Source: Myxococcales bacterium (GTDB lineage: Bacteria > Myxococcota_A > UBA9160 > SMWR01). From it: a DNA stretch of 19,029 bases. Of the stretch, positions 1-7,070 are shown one piece after another (position 1 is the stretch's first letter; each line of letters begins with the position of its first letter). Position numbers and translations under genes: made by a program. Under the pieces are notes generated by a model. That model was not told the DNA's origin. It did not search any database and was given only the letters and a program-made list of their open reading frames with translations. The stretch covers positions 1-19,029 of the forward strand of contig JACZVU010000034.1 in assembly GCA_022572485.1 (NCBI GenBank), in the 5' to 3' direction.

Positions 1-64
1 GTCGCTGATGTCGGGCGTGGCGCTGCTCAGCTGGCGGTACCGGCGGCGCCGAAGTCCAATCTAG
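1..64 (+). CDS. 3' end of a protein with a C-terminal sorting-like tail (partial)
   Basis: The frame starting at base 2 is open from the window edge to a TAG at 62-64. It reads a short hydrophobic stretch (LMSGVALLSW) followed by an Arg-rich end (RYRRRR) and three more residues. A hydrophobic helix followed by a basic cluster at the extreme C-terminus is the pattern of PEP-CTERM/MYXO-CTERM-type surface sorting tails, or simply of a C-terminal membrane anchor. Only about 20 codons are visible, so the body of the protein and its function cannot be judged. Frame 1 is also open to base 123, but its composition (Ala/Pro-rich, no pattern) is less protein-like. Confidence 0.4.
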   Translation, partial: SLMSGVALLSWRYRRRRSPI

Positions 65-147
65 CTGGCGAGCCAGGGCGAATGCGTTCCCCGGCGCCCA
101 CCTATCTACACCAATTAGTGTGTTGAGAAACTGTGGGGGATTTGCAC

Positions 148-164
148 GGACGCGCGCCGCGTCC
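148..164 (-). terminator. Perfect 7-bp stem-loop just past the dehydrogenase stop
   Basis: GGACGCG at 148-154 is the exact reverse complement of CGCGTCC at 158-164, with a 3-nt loop. It starts 5 nt beyond the stop codon of the minus-strand flavoprotein gene. There is no T-run after it in the transcript direction, so it is not a canonical intrinsic terminator. It may be a transcript 3'-end stabiliser or a chance GC-rich palindrome. Confidence 0.25.
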
Positions 165-169
165 CTCGT

Positions 170-2590
170 TCAACCCAGCAGGCGCTCGTTCTTCGGGTCG
201 TAGAGCGGTTGTTCGACGACGGTTGCAGCGCGTCTTTCACCGAGTAGGGCGACTTCGAGTTCGGTACCCGGCTCGCTGTGGGCGACGGGCAGATACGAGA
301 ACGCGATCGACTTCTGCAGCGTGTGTCCGTACCCGCCGGACGCCGCGTAGGCAATTGCCTGACCGTTCGCGAAGATCGGCTCGAAGCCACGGGCGTCGGC
401 GTCTTTGGCGTCGATCACCAGGCAGCTGAGCGTGCGCTCGACGCCCGCTTCTTTCTGGCGCAACAGTGCGTCGCGGCCGATGAAGTCGCCCTTGTTGAAA
501 TCGACGAAGCGCTCCATGCCGGCTTCCAGGGGCGTCCAGTCCGCGGACATGTCGGAGCCCCAGAGCCGGTACGCCTTCTCGAGGCGCATCGAGTCGAGGG
601 CCCGATATCCCCAGTCGACGATCCCGTACTGCTCGCCCTCTTGCATCAAGAGGTCGTAGAGATAGCGCTGGTATTCCATCGGGTGGTGTAGCTCGTAACC
701 GAGTTCCCCCACGAACGAGACCCGAAGCGTGCGAACCGGTGCCATCCCCACGCGCAGATCCCTGCAGCGGAAGAACCGAAACGCCTGGTTCGAGATGTCG
801 GTGTCAGTCAGCGCCTGCAGCAGATCACGCGAGTGCGGTCCCGCGAGTGTCAAGGTCGCGACCCGGCTGGTGGTGTTCTCGAGTCGGACGCTGCCGTCTT
901 CGGGTAGGTGTCGCTCGATCCACGCGTAGTCGTGTAATTCGGTCGCCGCTGCGGAGACCAGGTAGTAGTGGTTCTCGCCGAGCTTGGTGACGGTGATGTC
1001 GCACTCGATTCCGCCCCGCGGAGTACACATCTGTGTCAGGGAGATTCGACCGGTGGTCTTCGGGAGCCTGTTCGCGCAGAGGGTGTCGAGAAAACGCTCC
1101 GCGCCGGGCCCGGAGACTTGATATTTTGCGAAACTCGACTGGTCGAGCACGCCGAGCGAAGATCGGACCGCCCGGCACTCGTCGCCGACGGCGTCATGCC
1201 AATTGGATCGACGAAACGAGTACTCGTCTTCGGCGGGGCCCTGTTTGGCGAACCAGAGCGGTCGCTCCCAGCCAAAGCGCGCGCCGTAGACGGCGCCCTT
1301 CGCGAGGAGCTTGTCGTAGAGAGGTCCGGTCTTCAGTGGGCGCCCGGCCGGGAGTTCTTCTTCCGGGTAGTGGATCGCGTACTCGCGCTCGTAGATCTCG
1401 GTTCCGCGGGCGACCACGTACGTGGCCGAACTCGCGTAGTCGTCGAAGCGGCGAACGTCGAGTTCCCACATATTGTCGCTCGGCTGCCCGTCGATGATCC
1501 ATTCCGCCCCGTACTTTCCCGCGCCTCCGCTGAAGACGATGCCGAAGATGCTGAAGCCCGCGAGGACGTGAAAATTCTTCAGGCCCGGGACGGCACCCAT
1601 CAGACAGTGCCCATCCGGCGTGTAGCCGTCCGGCCCGTTGACGATCGTGCGGATCGGCGCATCCGCAAATGCGGGCACGCGCTCCGCGCAGCCCGCGAGC
1701 GACTCCTCGAGCCGCTCCATCGCGGGTTCGAGCAGGCTGCTGTGAAAGTTTTCGGGGATTCCGTCTACCGCCCACGCCACGGTATTGCGTTCGAAGGGGC
1801 CGACGAGCAGACCACCGCCCTCTTCGCGGATGTAGTACGAGCAATCCGGGTCTCGCAGCACCGGTAACTCGACTTCCAGATCCTGGACGACTTTCAGCGG
1901 TTCGGTGATCAGGTAGTGGTGCTCGAGGGGAATGATCGGAATTTCGAGTCCGACCATCCGCCCGATCTGCCTCGCCCATTGACCCGCGGCATTCACGACG
2001 ATGTCCGCGCGAATGTCGCCCTTGTCGGTCTTGACGATCCAACTGTCGCCGGATCGCTCGATTGCCTTCACGCTCGTGTTGCGGTTGATCTCTGCGCCAC
2101 GGGATGTGGCTCCCTTTGCGAGAGCATGCGTGACGCCTGTCGGATCGACGTAACCGTCTGTGGGGATATAGGCGATCGCCTTGGCGTCGTCGAAGTTGGC
2201 AAGTGGATGGAGTTCGCGCGCGCGGTCGGGAGCGATGATCTCGAATGGAAGGCCGAGTGTCTCCGCGATTCCCTTGCGGTTGTAAAATTCATCGACGCGA
2301 TCCTGCGAGGTTCCGATCCGCAAGCTCCCGCATTCGTGGAAGTCTACTGCCTGCCCGGTCTCGGCCTCGAGCGAGTTGTAGAGCTTCAGGCTGTACTGGA
2401 GAACCTTCATCAGGTTCCAGCTCGAGATCATTTGTGTGCACAAGCCTGCTGCGTGCCACGTCGAGCCACTCGTGAGTTCGTTTTCCTCGACGAGTGTGAC
2501 GTCGCTCCAACCGAGCTTGGTCAGGTGGTAGAGGACGCTGCAGCCGGCGACGCCACCGCCGATGACGACAACTTTCGATTCACTTCGCAT
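170..2590 (-). CDS. FAD-dependent dimethylglycine/sarcosine dehydrogenase-like protein (DAO + GcvT)
   Basis: An 806-aa flavoprotein. The N-terminal DAO-type domain (about residues 5-375) opens with the dinucleotide-binding motif GGGVAG at 11-16. It carries SGSTWHAAGL at 41-50, where His46 matches the histidine covalently bound to FAD in mammalian dimethylglycine and sarcosine dehydrogenases. The C-terminal half (about 430-800) is an aminomethyltransferase (GcvT) fold, which binds tetrahydrofolate and takes the formaldehyde-level C1 unit. Family reaction: oxidative demethylation of dimethylglycine or sarcosine in the cytoplasm. The exact substrate cannot be read from sequence. The frame stays open 100 codons upstream to 2890, but that extension is Arg/Pro-rich with no domain; ATG at 2590 has AGAGG about 10 nt upstream and starts right at the Rossmann strand. 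Divergent from a sodium:solute symporter, a plausible uptake partner. Confidence 0.9.
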   Translation of the reverse strand: MRSESKVVVIGGGVAGCSVLYHLTKLGWSDVTLVEENELTSGSTWHAAGLCTQMISSWNLMKVLQYSLKLYNSLEAETGQAVDFHECGSLRIGTSQDRVDEFYNRKGIAETLGLPFEIIAPDRARELHPLANFDDAKAIAYIPTDGYVDPTGVTHALAKGATSRGAEINRNTSVKAIERSGDSWIVKTDKGDIRADIVVNAAGQWARQIGRMVGLEIPIIPLEHHYLITEPLKVVQDLEVELPVLRDPDCSYYIREEGGGLLVGPFERNTVAWAVDGIPENFHSSLLEPAMERLEESLAGCAERVPAFADAPIRTIVNGPDGYTPDGHCLMGAVPGLKNFHVLAGFSIFGIVFSGGAGKYGAEWIIDGQPSDNMWELDVRRFDDYASSATYVVARGTEIYEREYAIHYPEEELPAGRPLKTGPLYDKLLAKGAVYGARFGWERPLWFAKQGPAEDEYSFRRSNWHDAVGDECRAVRSSLGVLDQSSFAKYQVSGPGAERFLDTLCANRLPKTTGRISLTQMCTPRGGIECDITVTKLGENHYYLVSAAATELHDYAWIERHLPEDGSVRLENTTSRVATLTLAGPHSRDLLQALTDTDISNQAFRFFRCRDLRVGMAPVRTLRVSFVGELGYELHHPMEYQRYLYDLLMQEGEQYGIVDWGYRALDSMRLEKAYRLWGSDMSADWTPLEAGMERFVDFNKGDFIGRDALLRQKEAGVERTLSCLVIDAKDADARGFEPIFANGQAIAYAASGGYGHTLQKSIAFSYLPVAHSEPGTELEVALLGERRAATVVEQPLYDPKNERLLG

Positions 2591-3049
2591 TTTTGGGGAA
2601 CCTCTTCTATCCGCCAGGGGGGAAAAGAGTGTACGGGGAATCTCGACGACTCCCAAGGGCTCTTCGCTGCGAGCGGGAGACGAAGAGTCGAATCCGAGGT
2701 TGGCGAAATCGAGCCTGCACAACCAGAGGCCGCGCCTCGTTCTCGTCCGCGCGCGTGGATGCGCCGGGGCCGGGCGTTCACCCGATACACCATTGCGCTG
2801 ACCGCGGAGGGTTTCCGAGCAGCGCGATACGCGCCGCTGGCGGATCGCGAAGAGAGGAGCTACGGGTCCGCTTGATTTCGTGATTCGCAAAGATTCCCAG
2901 GGCGTTGACTACATCTTCTGTTCATATCCGTAACGCTGTGGGTGCGGCTGTCGGTGGGAAACTCAGCGGTCTCCAGGGAGCCGGGCCCGGTCGATGTCGG
3001 CCCCGCAGCGGCTGCCACCAGGTAGTTCAAGGATTCGAGCCGGAGAGCC
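2591..3049. other. 459-bp divergent intergenic region
   Basis: This region separates the flavoprotein gene (minus) from the symporter gene (plus) and should hold both promoters. A TTGACT hexamer at 2905-2910 resembles a -35 element for the plus strand, but no convincing -10 lies at a 16-18 nt distance. No strong palindrome was seen. Open frames here (the N-terminal extension of the flavoprotein and short overlapping ORFs) look like GC-rich noise. The symporter ribosome site (CGGAGAG) sits at its right end. Confidence 0.5.
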
Positions 3050-4549
3050 ATGGATCACCCCTATCTCTCGTGGATCGATTACGCGGTGCTGGGCGTCTAC
3101 CTGCTGGGCATGCTCGGCGTCGGCTACTACATCATGCGCAAGGTCCCGAGCTTCGAGGAATTCCTCATCGCCGGGCGCTCGATGACGACTCCGATCCTCG
3201 TCTGCACGCTCGCTTCCACCTACTACGGGCTCGACGTTCTCTTCGGAACCTCCGAGATGTCCTTCAACAACGGGGTGGTCGCCTTCTTCGGCTACTCGCA
3301 GCTCTCGCTCGGCATCTATTTCTTTGCCGCGATTGCGCTCAGCGAGAAGCTGCGCGCTGCGAAATTCAGGTCGCTGCCCGAGATCCTCGAAAGACATTAC
3401 GGGCTGAAAGCCGGGATCTTGGGCGGGCTCGTATCCCTCTTCTATTCGCTCCCGGCGCTGGCACTCTTCGGGCTCGGGCGGCTGTGCGAAGTGGTGTTCG
3501 GGTTCGACGCGCGGCTCGGCGCACTCGCCCTCGGAGGAGTCGCACTTCTCTACACCCTGTGGGGCGGCCTCTGGGCCGTCGCGATTACGGACACCATCCA
3601 ATTCGTCCTGATGTGTGTGACCCTCGCAATCGCGATACCGCTTCTCATGGCGAATATCGGCGGCTTCGAAGCAGTGGCGTCGGCAGTCCCCGTCGGTCAC
3701 TTTGCGATTTTTGGTGATATGCCGATCTGGCTGATGCTGGCCTATGCGGCCACCGGAATCAGCATTCTGGTCGACCCCGGCTTTTACCAGCGCGTCTTCG
3801 CCGCAAAAACCGCTCGCCAGGCGCGCAACGCGATGCTGTTGAGCCTGCTCATCTGGTTCGCCTATGACTGGCTGGTGGTTGCGGGGGGCATGCTCGCCGC
3901 CGCGGGAGTCGACGCCGGGATCCTGCCCGCGAAGCTTCATTCGAACGACGCACTGCTGACGGCGGTGGTGTACGCGCTTCCGGCGGGCCTCGCGGGTTTG
4001 TTTTTGGCGGGTGTCCTGGCTACCGCGATGTCGACCATCGACAGCTACTCGCTGGTCGCCGGCGCAAACCTCTCCTACGACCTCTATCGCCCCCTGGCGA
4101 GGCATCCGGTGACCGATCGCGAACTCGTTCGCATGACGAAACTGGGGATCGTTCTCTCGTGGACACTCGGCTATGCGCTCGCCTACGCGTTCGACAAATT
4201 GATGGCGCTATGGGTCTTCCAGGCGACCGCACTGACGTCTACGGTCCTGGTTCCGATCTTCGCCTGTCTCTTCTGGAAAGGGAAGAAGACGCCGACGGCG
4301 TGCCTGTTGAGCATCGTGTTGGGTCTGGGCAGCGTGATCGCGTTCTACTTCGCGATCAAGCACTTCGGCGAACCGAATGAGATATACGGCACCTATATTT
4401 GGTCGTTTTCACTCTGGGGTTCGGGATACGAAATCTGGCAGGAGTACTCGCTCTTCTTCACGCTCCCGATGAGCGCCATCGGGTTTTTGATCGGAAACTG
4501 TTTCGGGAGCAATTACGTGCCATCCGAGCGAGGGGTCACTTGGCGATGA
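3050..4549 (+). CDS. Sodium:solute symporter (SSS family) permease
   Basis: A 499-aa, very hydrophobic protein, close to the usual size of SSS transporters with about 13 helices. The N-terminus (helix, then IAGRSM around residue 40 and Thr/Ser-rich helix 2) follows the SSS pattern. TAMSTIDS at residues 325-332 matches the helix-8 Ser/Thr pair that forms the Na2 sodium site in PutP and its relatives. It should import a small organic solute with Na+ across the cytoplasmic membrane. The substrate is not readable; the divergent dimethylglycine/sarcosine dehydrogenase-like gene suggests a betaine-, sarcosine- or amino-acid-like compound (inference). ATG at 3050 is preceded by GGAGAG. Its stop overlaps the start of the next small gene in an ATGA. 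Confidence 0.9.
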   Translation: MDHPYLSWIDYAVLGVYLLGMLGVGYYIMRKVPSFEEFLIAGRSMTTPILVCTLASTYYGLDVLFGTSEMSFNNGVVAFFGYSQLSLGIYFFAAIALSEKLRAAKFRSLPEILERHYGLKAGILGGLVSLFYSLPALALFGLGRLCEVVFGFDARLGALALGGVALLYTLWGGLWAVAITDTIQFVLMCVTLAIAIPLLMANIGGFEAVASAVPVGHFAIFGDMPIWLMLAYAATGISILVDPGFYQRVFAAKTARQARNAMLLSLLIWFAYDWLVVAGGMLAAAGVDAGILPAKLHSNDALLTAVVYALPAGLAGLFLAGVLATAMSTIDSYSLVAGANLSYDLYRPLARHPVTDRELVRMTKLGIVLSWTLGYALAYAFDKLMALWVFQATALTSTVLVPIFACLFWKGKKTPTACLLSIVLGLGSVIAFYFAIKHFGEPNEIYGTYIWSFSLWGSGYEIWQEYSLFFTLPMSAIGFLIGNCFGSNYVPSERGVTWR

Positions 4550-4743
4550 ACGGATGGGATCTCTTTACCTGGTTCAATAGCGTGCTGCTGGCTGGAGCCG
4601 CCGTCGCCATCTTCTTTTTCTTTCTCAAAGATGCCGGCGGCATCCTTTTGGGCCAGGGGCGGGAGCGCGATCGCGGGCAAGCCGACGCGCAACCGGATGT
4701 AGATCCACCGATTCTAGACCGTAGCGATTCAGATCGATCTTAG
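4546..4743 (+). CDS. 65-aa single-helix membrane protein coupled to the symporter
   Basis: The ATG at 4546 overlaps the symporter stop (ATGA, 4546-4549), implying translational coupling. The 65-aa product has a short N-terminus (MNGWDLFTWF), one strongly hydrophobic helix at about residues 11-27 ending in FFFF, and a charged tail rich in Asp, Arg and Gln. The basic residues after the helix predict N-out/C-in topology. I do not recognise a family. Some sodium symporters have small partners (the two-helix DUF4212 subunit, or YhdT beside PanF), so a transporter accessory or stability subunit is the natural guess. Its TAG stop lies inside a 16-bp direct repeat shared with the stop of the converging NCS1 gene. 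Confidence 0.65.
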   Translation: MNGWDLFTWFNSVLLAGAAVAIFFFFLKDAGGILLGQGRERDRGQADAQPDVDPPILDRSDSDRS

Positions 4744-4770
4744 ACGTGGACCTGGATCGATCCTAGACGT
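4709..4770. repeat. Three short direct repeats spanning two convergent stop codons
   Basis: GATCGATCTTAGACGT (4732-4747) and GATCGATCCTAGACGT (4755-4770) match at 15 of 16 bases, 23 bp apart. A weaker copy, CGATTCTAGACCGT, lies at 4709-4722. The first full copy contains the TAG stop of the small symporter-linked gene (4741-4743); the second contains the CTA that is the TAG stop of the NCS1 gene on the minus strand (4763-4765). Each full copy begins with a 10-bp palindrome (AGATCGATCT at 4731-4740, GGATCGATCC at 4754-4763), so the two can also pair as a hairpin. No T-run follows on either strand. Confidence 0.55.
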
Positions 4771-6238
4771 TGGGCGAGATCAGCCGGCGACTGCCGCGTC
4801 CGTCGAGGGCGGCCGGACCAGCGAGGCTCGCGCTCTGGCGCCGAGCCAGCACGCGCATGCCCGCCCAGTAGATCAACGCGGGCACGATGCATGACGCCAC
4901 GGACGCCGGTATGTACGCCGATAGCGGGTGGGTCTCGCCGGTAAGGGGGTTGTACAAGACGATGTAGAGGATCTGCCCGATCAGCAGGGATCCGAGCGCC
5001 AACCAATTGTAGCCGCTATGAAAATAGTACTCGCCGCTTGGGTCGTCCTCGAAGAGGGCGCGTAGATTCAGCTTCTGCTTGCGCAGGAAGAAGTAGTCCG
5101 CGAAGAGAATGCCCGAAATCGGCGCATACATGGTGCCGTTGTAGGCGAGGAAGGCGTCACCCAGGCTGAAGAGCTCGCTGGGCCAGAACACGAACGGAAC
5201 GCATGGGATGATCAGCAGCAGCATGAGCTGCCACCACGGCGTCGCGCGAAACATCTTGATGTGCCGCATCGCGAGGCCGCTCGCAAAGATCGAAACCGCC
5301 GTGGACGTGACGTTCGCAAGCGCGACGAAGATCAGCGCGAAGATGCCCATGACGACTCCGCCGAGCGGAACCATCCACTCGGTGGGGTCGTTGGACTGCA
5401 CGACCAGCGCCGAAAAAAGACCGATGCAGCACGCAACGCTGCCGGCAAACCCGAGCTGGATGATCTCGGGGTAGATCGCGTTGCGCTGGCTGCGGGTATT
5501 GCGCGCCAGAAATCCCACCCCACCCCACCACGAGATACCCGAGGCGATGCCAAGCTCGACGGCGATCACGTAGTTGGTGAGCGGCTCGGGTCCGGGGTTC
5601 AGCGGCGGAGCCGCGGCGATCACATCCCAGCCGTAGTCGTGTATCAATATGTAGAGCATGAACACGACGAGGATTCCGACGCCCGGCGCGATGATCGAAT
5701 TCGACAGGCTCAACAGGTGCACGCCGCGCGTGACGACCAAGTAGGAGAGGCCGAGGCCGAGCGCGACCCCGGCTCCGACGATCCAATTGCCCGGTTGGTA
5801 GCCGAGGGCTTCGAGGATGTTCCGGATGCCATTTCCGAACATCACGAGCAGCAGCCCCGCCCAACCGAGCATGTTGATCAGGTAGAAGAGCAGCGGAATC
5901 CTGATGCCGCGCAGGCCGAAGGCCGGCTTGCAGCAGTCCATCTGCTCGATTCCGTAGCGCTGACAGCCGAGGCCGAGCGCCATGGTGGTGATGAAGATAC
6001 CGATCAGGTTTCCCGCGATCAGGCACACGATGCCCTGAACGGCTCCGACGAGTTCGGCCACGAAGCCACCCGTCAAGAAACACCAGGTCGCGATCGCGTA
6101 GGCAAAGCAAGTGGTATGCGCACTCGCCGTTCCGTACTCCCGCTCTTTGATCAAGAGAGGCAGGCGCCCGAAGGTGCTGTCCTCCTGCTCTGGCGAATGA
6201 AGGCGGTTCGCTTCGGAGTCGAAGCCCTCGGCGCTCAT
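4763..6238 (-). CDS. NCS1-family permease (nucleobase/hydantoin/allantoin/thiamine type)
   Basis: A 491-aa polytopic membrane protein of the nucleobase:cation symporter-1 family, a LeuT-fold group of about 12 helices that imports cytosine, uracil, allantoin, hydantoins or thiamine with a cation. Visible family traits are an N-terminal helix with Gly-rich turns (FLTGG near residue 55) and an RYGIEQ segment followed by an amphipathic AFGLRG and a Trp/Gly-rich helix, as in CodB-like proteins. ATG at 6238 was chosen because the frame upstream (to 6598) is low-complexity and crosses a separate small gene. AAAGGA, overlapping that gene's stop, serves as the ribosome site. Substrate unknown; the N-carbamoyl amidohydrolase 7 kb away makes a ureido or hydantoin compound attractive (inference). 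It converges on the symporter pair. Confidence 0.88.
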   Translation of the reverse strand: MSAEGFDSEANRLHSPEQEDSTFGRLPLLIKEREYGTASAHTTCFAYAIATWCFLTGGFVAELVGAVQGIVCLIAGNLIGIFITTMALGLGCQRYGIEQMDCCKPAFGLRGIRIPLLFYLINMLGWAGLLLVMFGNGIRNILEALGYQPGNWIVGAGVALGLGLSYLVVTRGVHLLSLSNSIIAPGVGILVVFMLYILIHDYGWDVIAAAPPLNPGPEPLTNYVIAVELGIASGISWWGGVGFLARNTRSQRNAIYPEIIQLGFAGSVACCIGLFSALVVQSNDPTEWMVPLGGVVMGIFALIFVALANVTSTAVSIFASGLAMRHIKMFRATPWWQLMLLLIIPCVPFVFWPSELFSLGDAFLAYNGTMYAPISGILFADYFFLRKQKLNLRALFEDDPSGEYYFHSGYNWLALGSLLIGQILYIVLYNPLTGETHPLSAYIPASVASCIVPALIYWAGMRVLARRQSASLAGPAALDGRGSRRLISPNV

Positions 6239-6257
6239 CGGTGATTTCGCGGTCCTT

Positions 6258-6464
6258 TCATCCGGCAAACCACCACAGCGCGATCGCCGGTAGGACAACC
6301 GAGCCCGTGATGCAGAAAAACCAGTCCAGGGCTGTGAAAGCGCCGAGTTCCGATTCGTCGAGCGCTTCGAGTTCTTCAATTCTGCGCTCGAGGTCCTCGG
6401 CGATTCGCTCGCGGTCTGCTTGCTCGGCGCTCGTGCGGAGATCGGTTCGGGGCGGGTTGGACAT
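6258..6464 (-). CDS. 68-aa coiled-coil, single-helix membrane protein upstream of the NCS1 permease
   Basis: ATG at 6464 has GGAG 6 nt upstream (CCGGAGCGAC). The 68-aa product has a highly charged first half, including a likely coiled coil at residues 13-40 (ERIAEDLERRIEELEAL), and a C-terminal membrane helix at about 45-66 ending in ALWWFAG. The charged N-terminus would lie in the cytoplasm. It stops 19 nt before the NCS1 start, and its stop codon merges with that gene's ribosome site (TGAAAGGA), so the two are almost surely one transcript. No family recognised. An accessory, chaperone or regulatory subunit of the permease is possible by position only. Confidence 0.65.
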   Translation of the reverse strand: MSNPPRTDLRTSAEQADRERIAEDLERRIEELEALDESELGAFTALDWFFCITGSVVLPAIALWWFAG

Positions 6465-6492
6465 GTCGCTCCGGGGAAAGGGAGTCGTTCGA

Positions 6493-6528
6493 AAACGGCG
6501 CCCATCCATAGATAAACGGCGCCCATCC
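6493..6528. repeat. Two perfect 15-bp direct repeats, 21 bp apart
   Basis: AAACGGCGCCCATCC occurs at 6493-6507 and exactly again at 6514-6528, a 21-bp period (two helical turns). Each copy contains the palindrome GGCGCC. They lie 29-64 bp upstream of the 68-aa gene start on the minus strand. Same-face tandem sites in a promoter region resemble an operator for a dimeric regulator (inference). Confidence 0.5.
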
Positions 6529-6703
6529 TAGAGGGTTGGGGGCTGATGCTCAAGTCTCGGATGGCCGCGTACGCAAATTCAACCCAGATGATCTCCACGG
6601 GGCTCGGCGTCGACGGCCCGTTCGCGTTTCGACCCGCGCGGCCCTTTGCGGCGGGGAGCAGGGTCGGCGAGGCATGCCCACCTGCGCGTTCGCGCTCCCA
6701 AAT

Positions 6704-6768
6704 CGGCGGATTGCGCGAGATCCGCGGTGCGCGTGCCGTGGATCATACGGCTGCTCCGCAATCCGCCG
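6704..6768. repeat. Nested inverted repeat (12-bp outer stem, inner stem)
   Basis: CGGCGGATTGCG (6704-6715) is the exact reverse complement of CGCAATCCGCCG (6757-6768). Inside, GATCC (6719-6723) pairs with GGATC (6740-6744), and CGG/CCG can pair further in. The result is a stacked stem with internal loops in an untranslated region. No T-run follows on either strand, so it is not an intrinsic terminator. Confidence 0.4.
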
Positions 6769-6911
6769 CCGGAGGCGGGCCGTTGCGCAACTTGGCAGGT
6801 AAACTGCCGTGAAAACGACTATCTGCCCGGAGTGATCGCCTGGGCGCGACTGTCTGCAAGACCCAAATCGCCCCGTTTAGCACCACGGTTGAAATTGAGA
6901 GAAACTTCGGG

Positions 6912-6939
6912 TTGCAATCTCATCTTAAGCCGGAATAAT
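6912..6939 (+). promoter_or_regulatory. Candidate sigma-70 promoter of the TonB operon
   Basis: TTGCAA (6912-6917, 4 of 6 to the -35 consensus), a 16-nt spacer, and AATAAT (6934-6939, 5 of 6 to the -10 consensus) lie in the most AT-rich part of the intergenic region. Transcription would start near 6946, giving a leader of about 140 nt before the first gene. No Fur-like box was recognised. Confidence 0.4.
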
Positions 6940-7034
6940 GTGCTGCTTCCCACCCGGCGTTTTGGTCGACTTCGGAGGGTTAACGGGTCTGGCAAAAAAT
7001 CTCGGAGAAATCAGATCGATGTGAGTGTTGCACG

Positions 7035-7070
7035 AGGGCCCCGCTGCGTGGAAAATGGGGCCCTTCTTTT
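7035..7070 (+). terminator. Terminator-like hairpin in the TonB operon leader
   Basis: AGGGCCCC (7035-7042) pairs perfectly with GGGGCCCT (7057-7064) across a 14-nt loop and is followed by TTCTTTT. This is the form of an intrinsic terminator, yet it sits immediately before the ribosome site GAGGAG (7071-7076) of the first gene. It could end a short upstream transcript, act as an attenuator, or be a 5' stabilising stem. Confidence 0.5.

Noticed and set aside
968..1867. A 299-codon plus-strand frame opposite the dehydrogenase, and similar frames at 1194-2042.
   Set aside because: Shadows of the flavoprotein gene. They lack ribosome sites and recognisable motifs.
2591..2890. A 100-residue N-terminal extension of the dehydrogenase.
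   Set aside because: It is Arg/Pro-rich, has no targeting or domain pattern, and ATG 2590 has a ribosome site placed right at the start of the FAD-binding fold.
2963..4105. A 380-codon minus-strand frame opposite the symporter.
   Set aside because: Composition is charged and repetitive, as expected from reading hydrophobic codons backwards; the plus strand is a clear SSS transporter.
5261..6244. A 327-codon plus-strand frame across the NCS1 gene.
   Set aside because: Its Asp/Arg/His-rich sequence is the complement of membrane-helix codons; no protein family pattern.
6546..6812. Overlapping 88-codon frames in the large intergenic region.
   Set aside because: Two overlapping frames in the same direction and an antisense one have equally arbitrary composition; no ribosome site or family signal.
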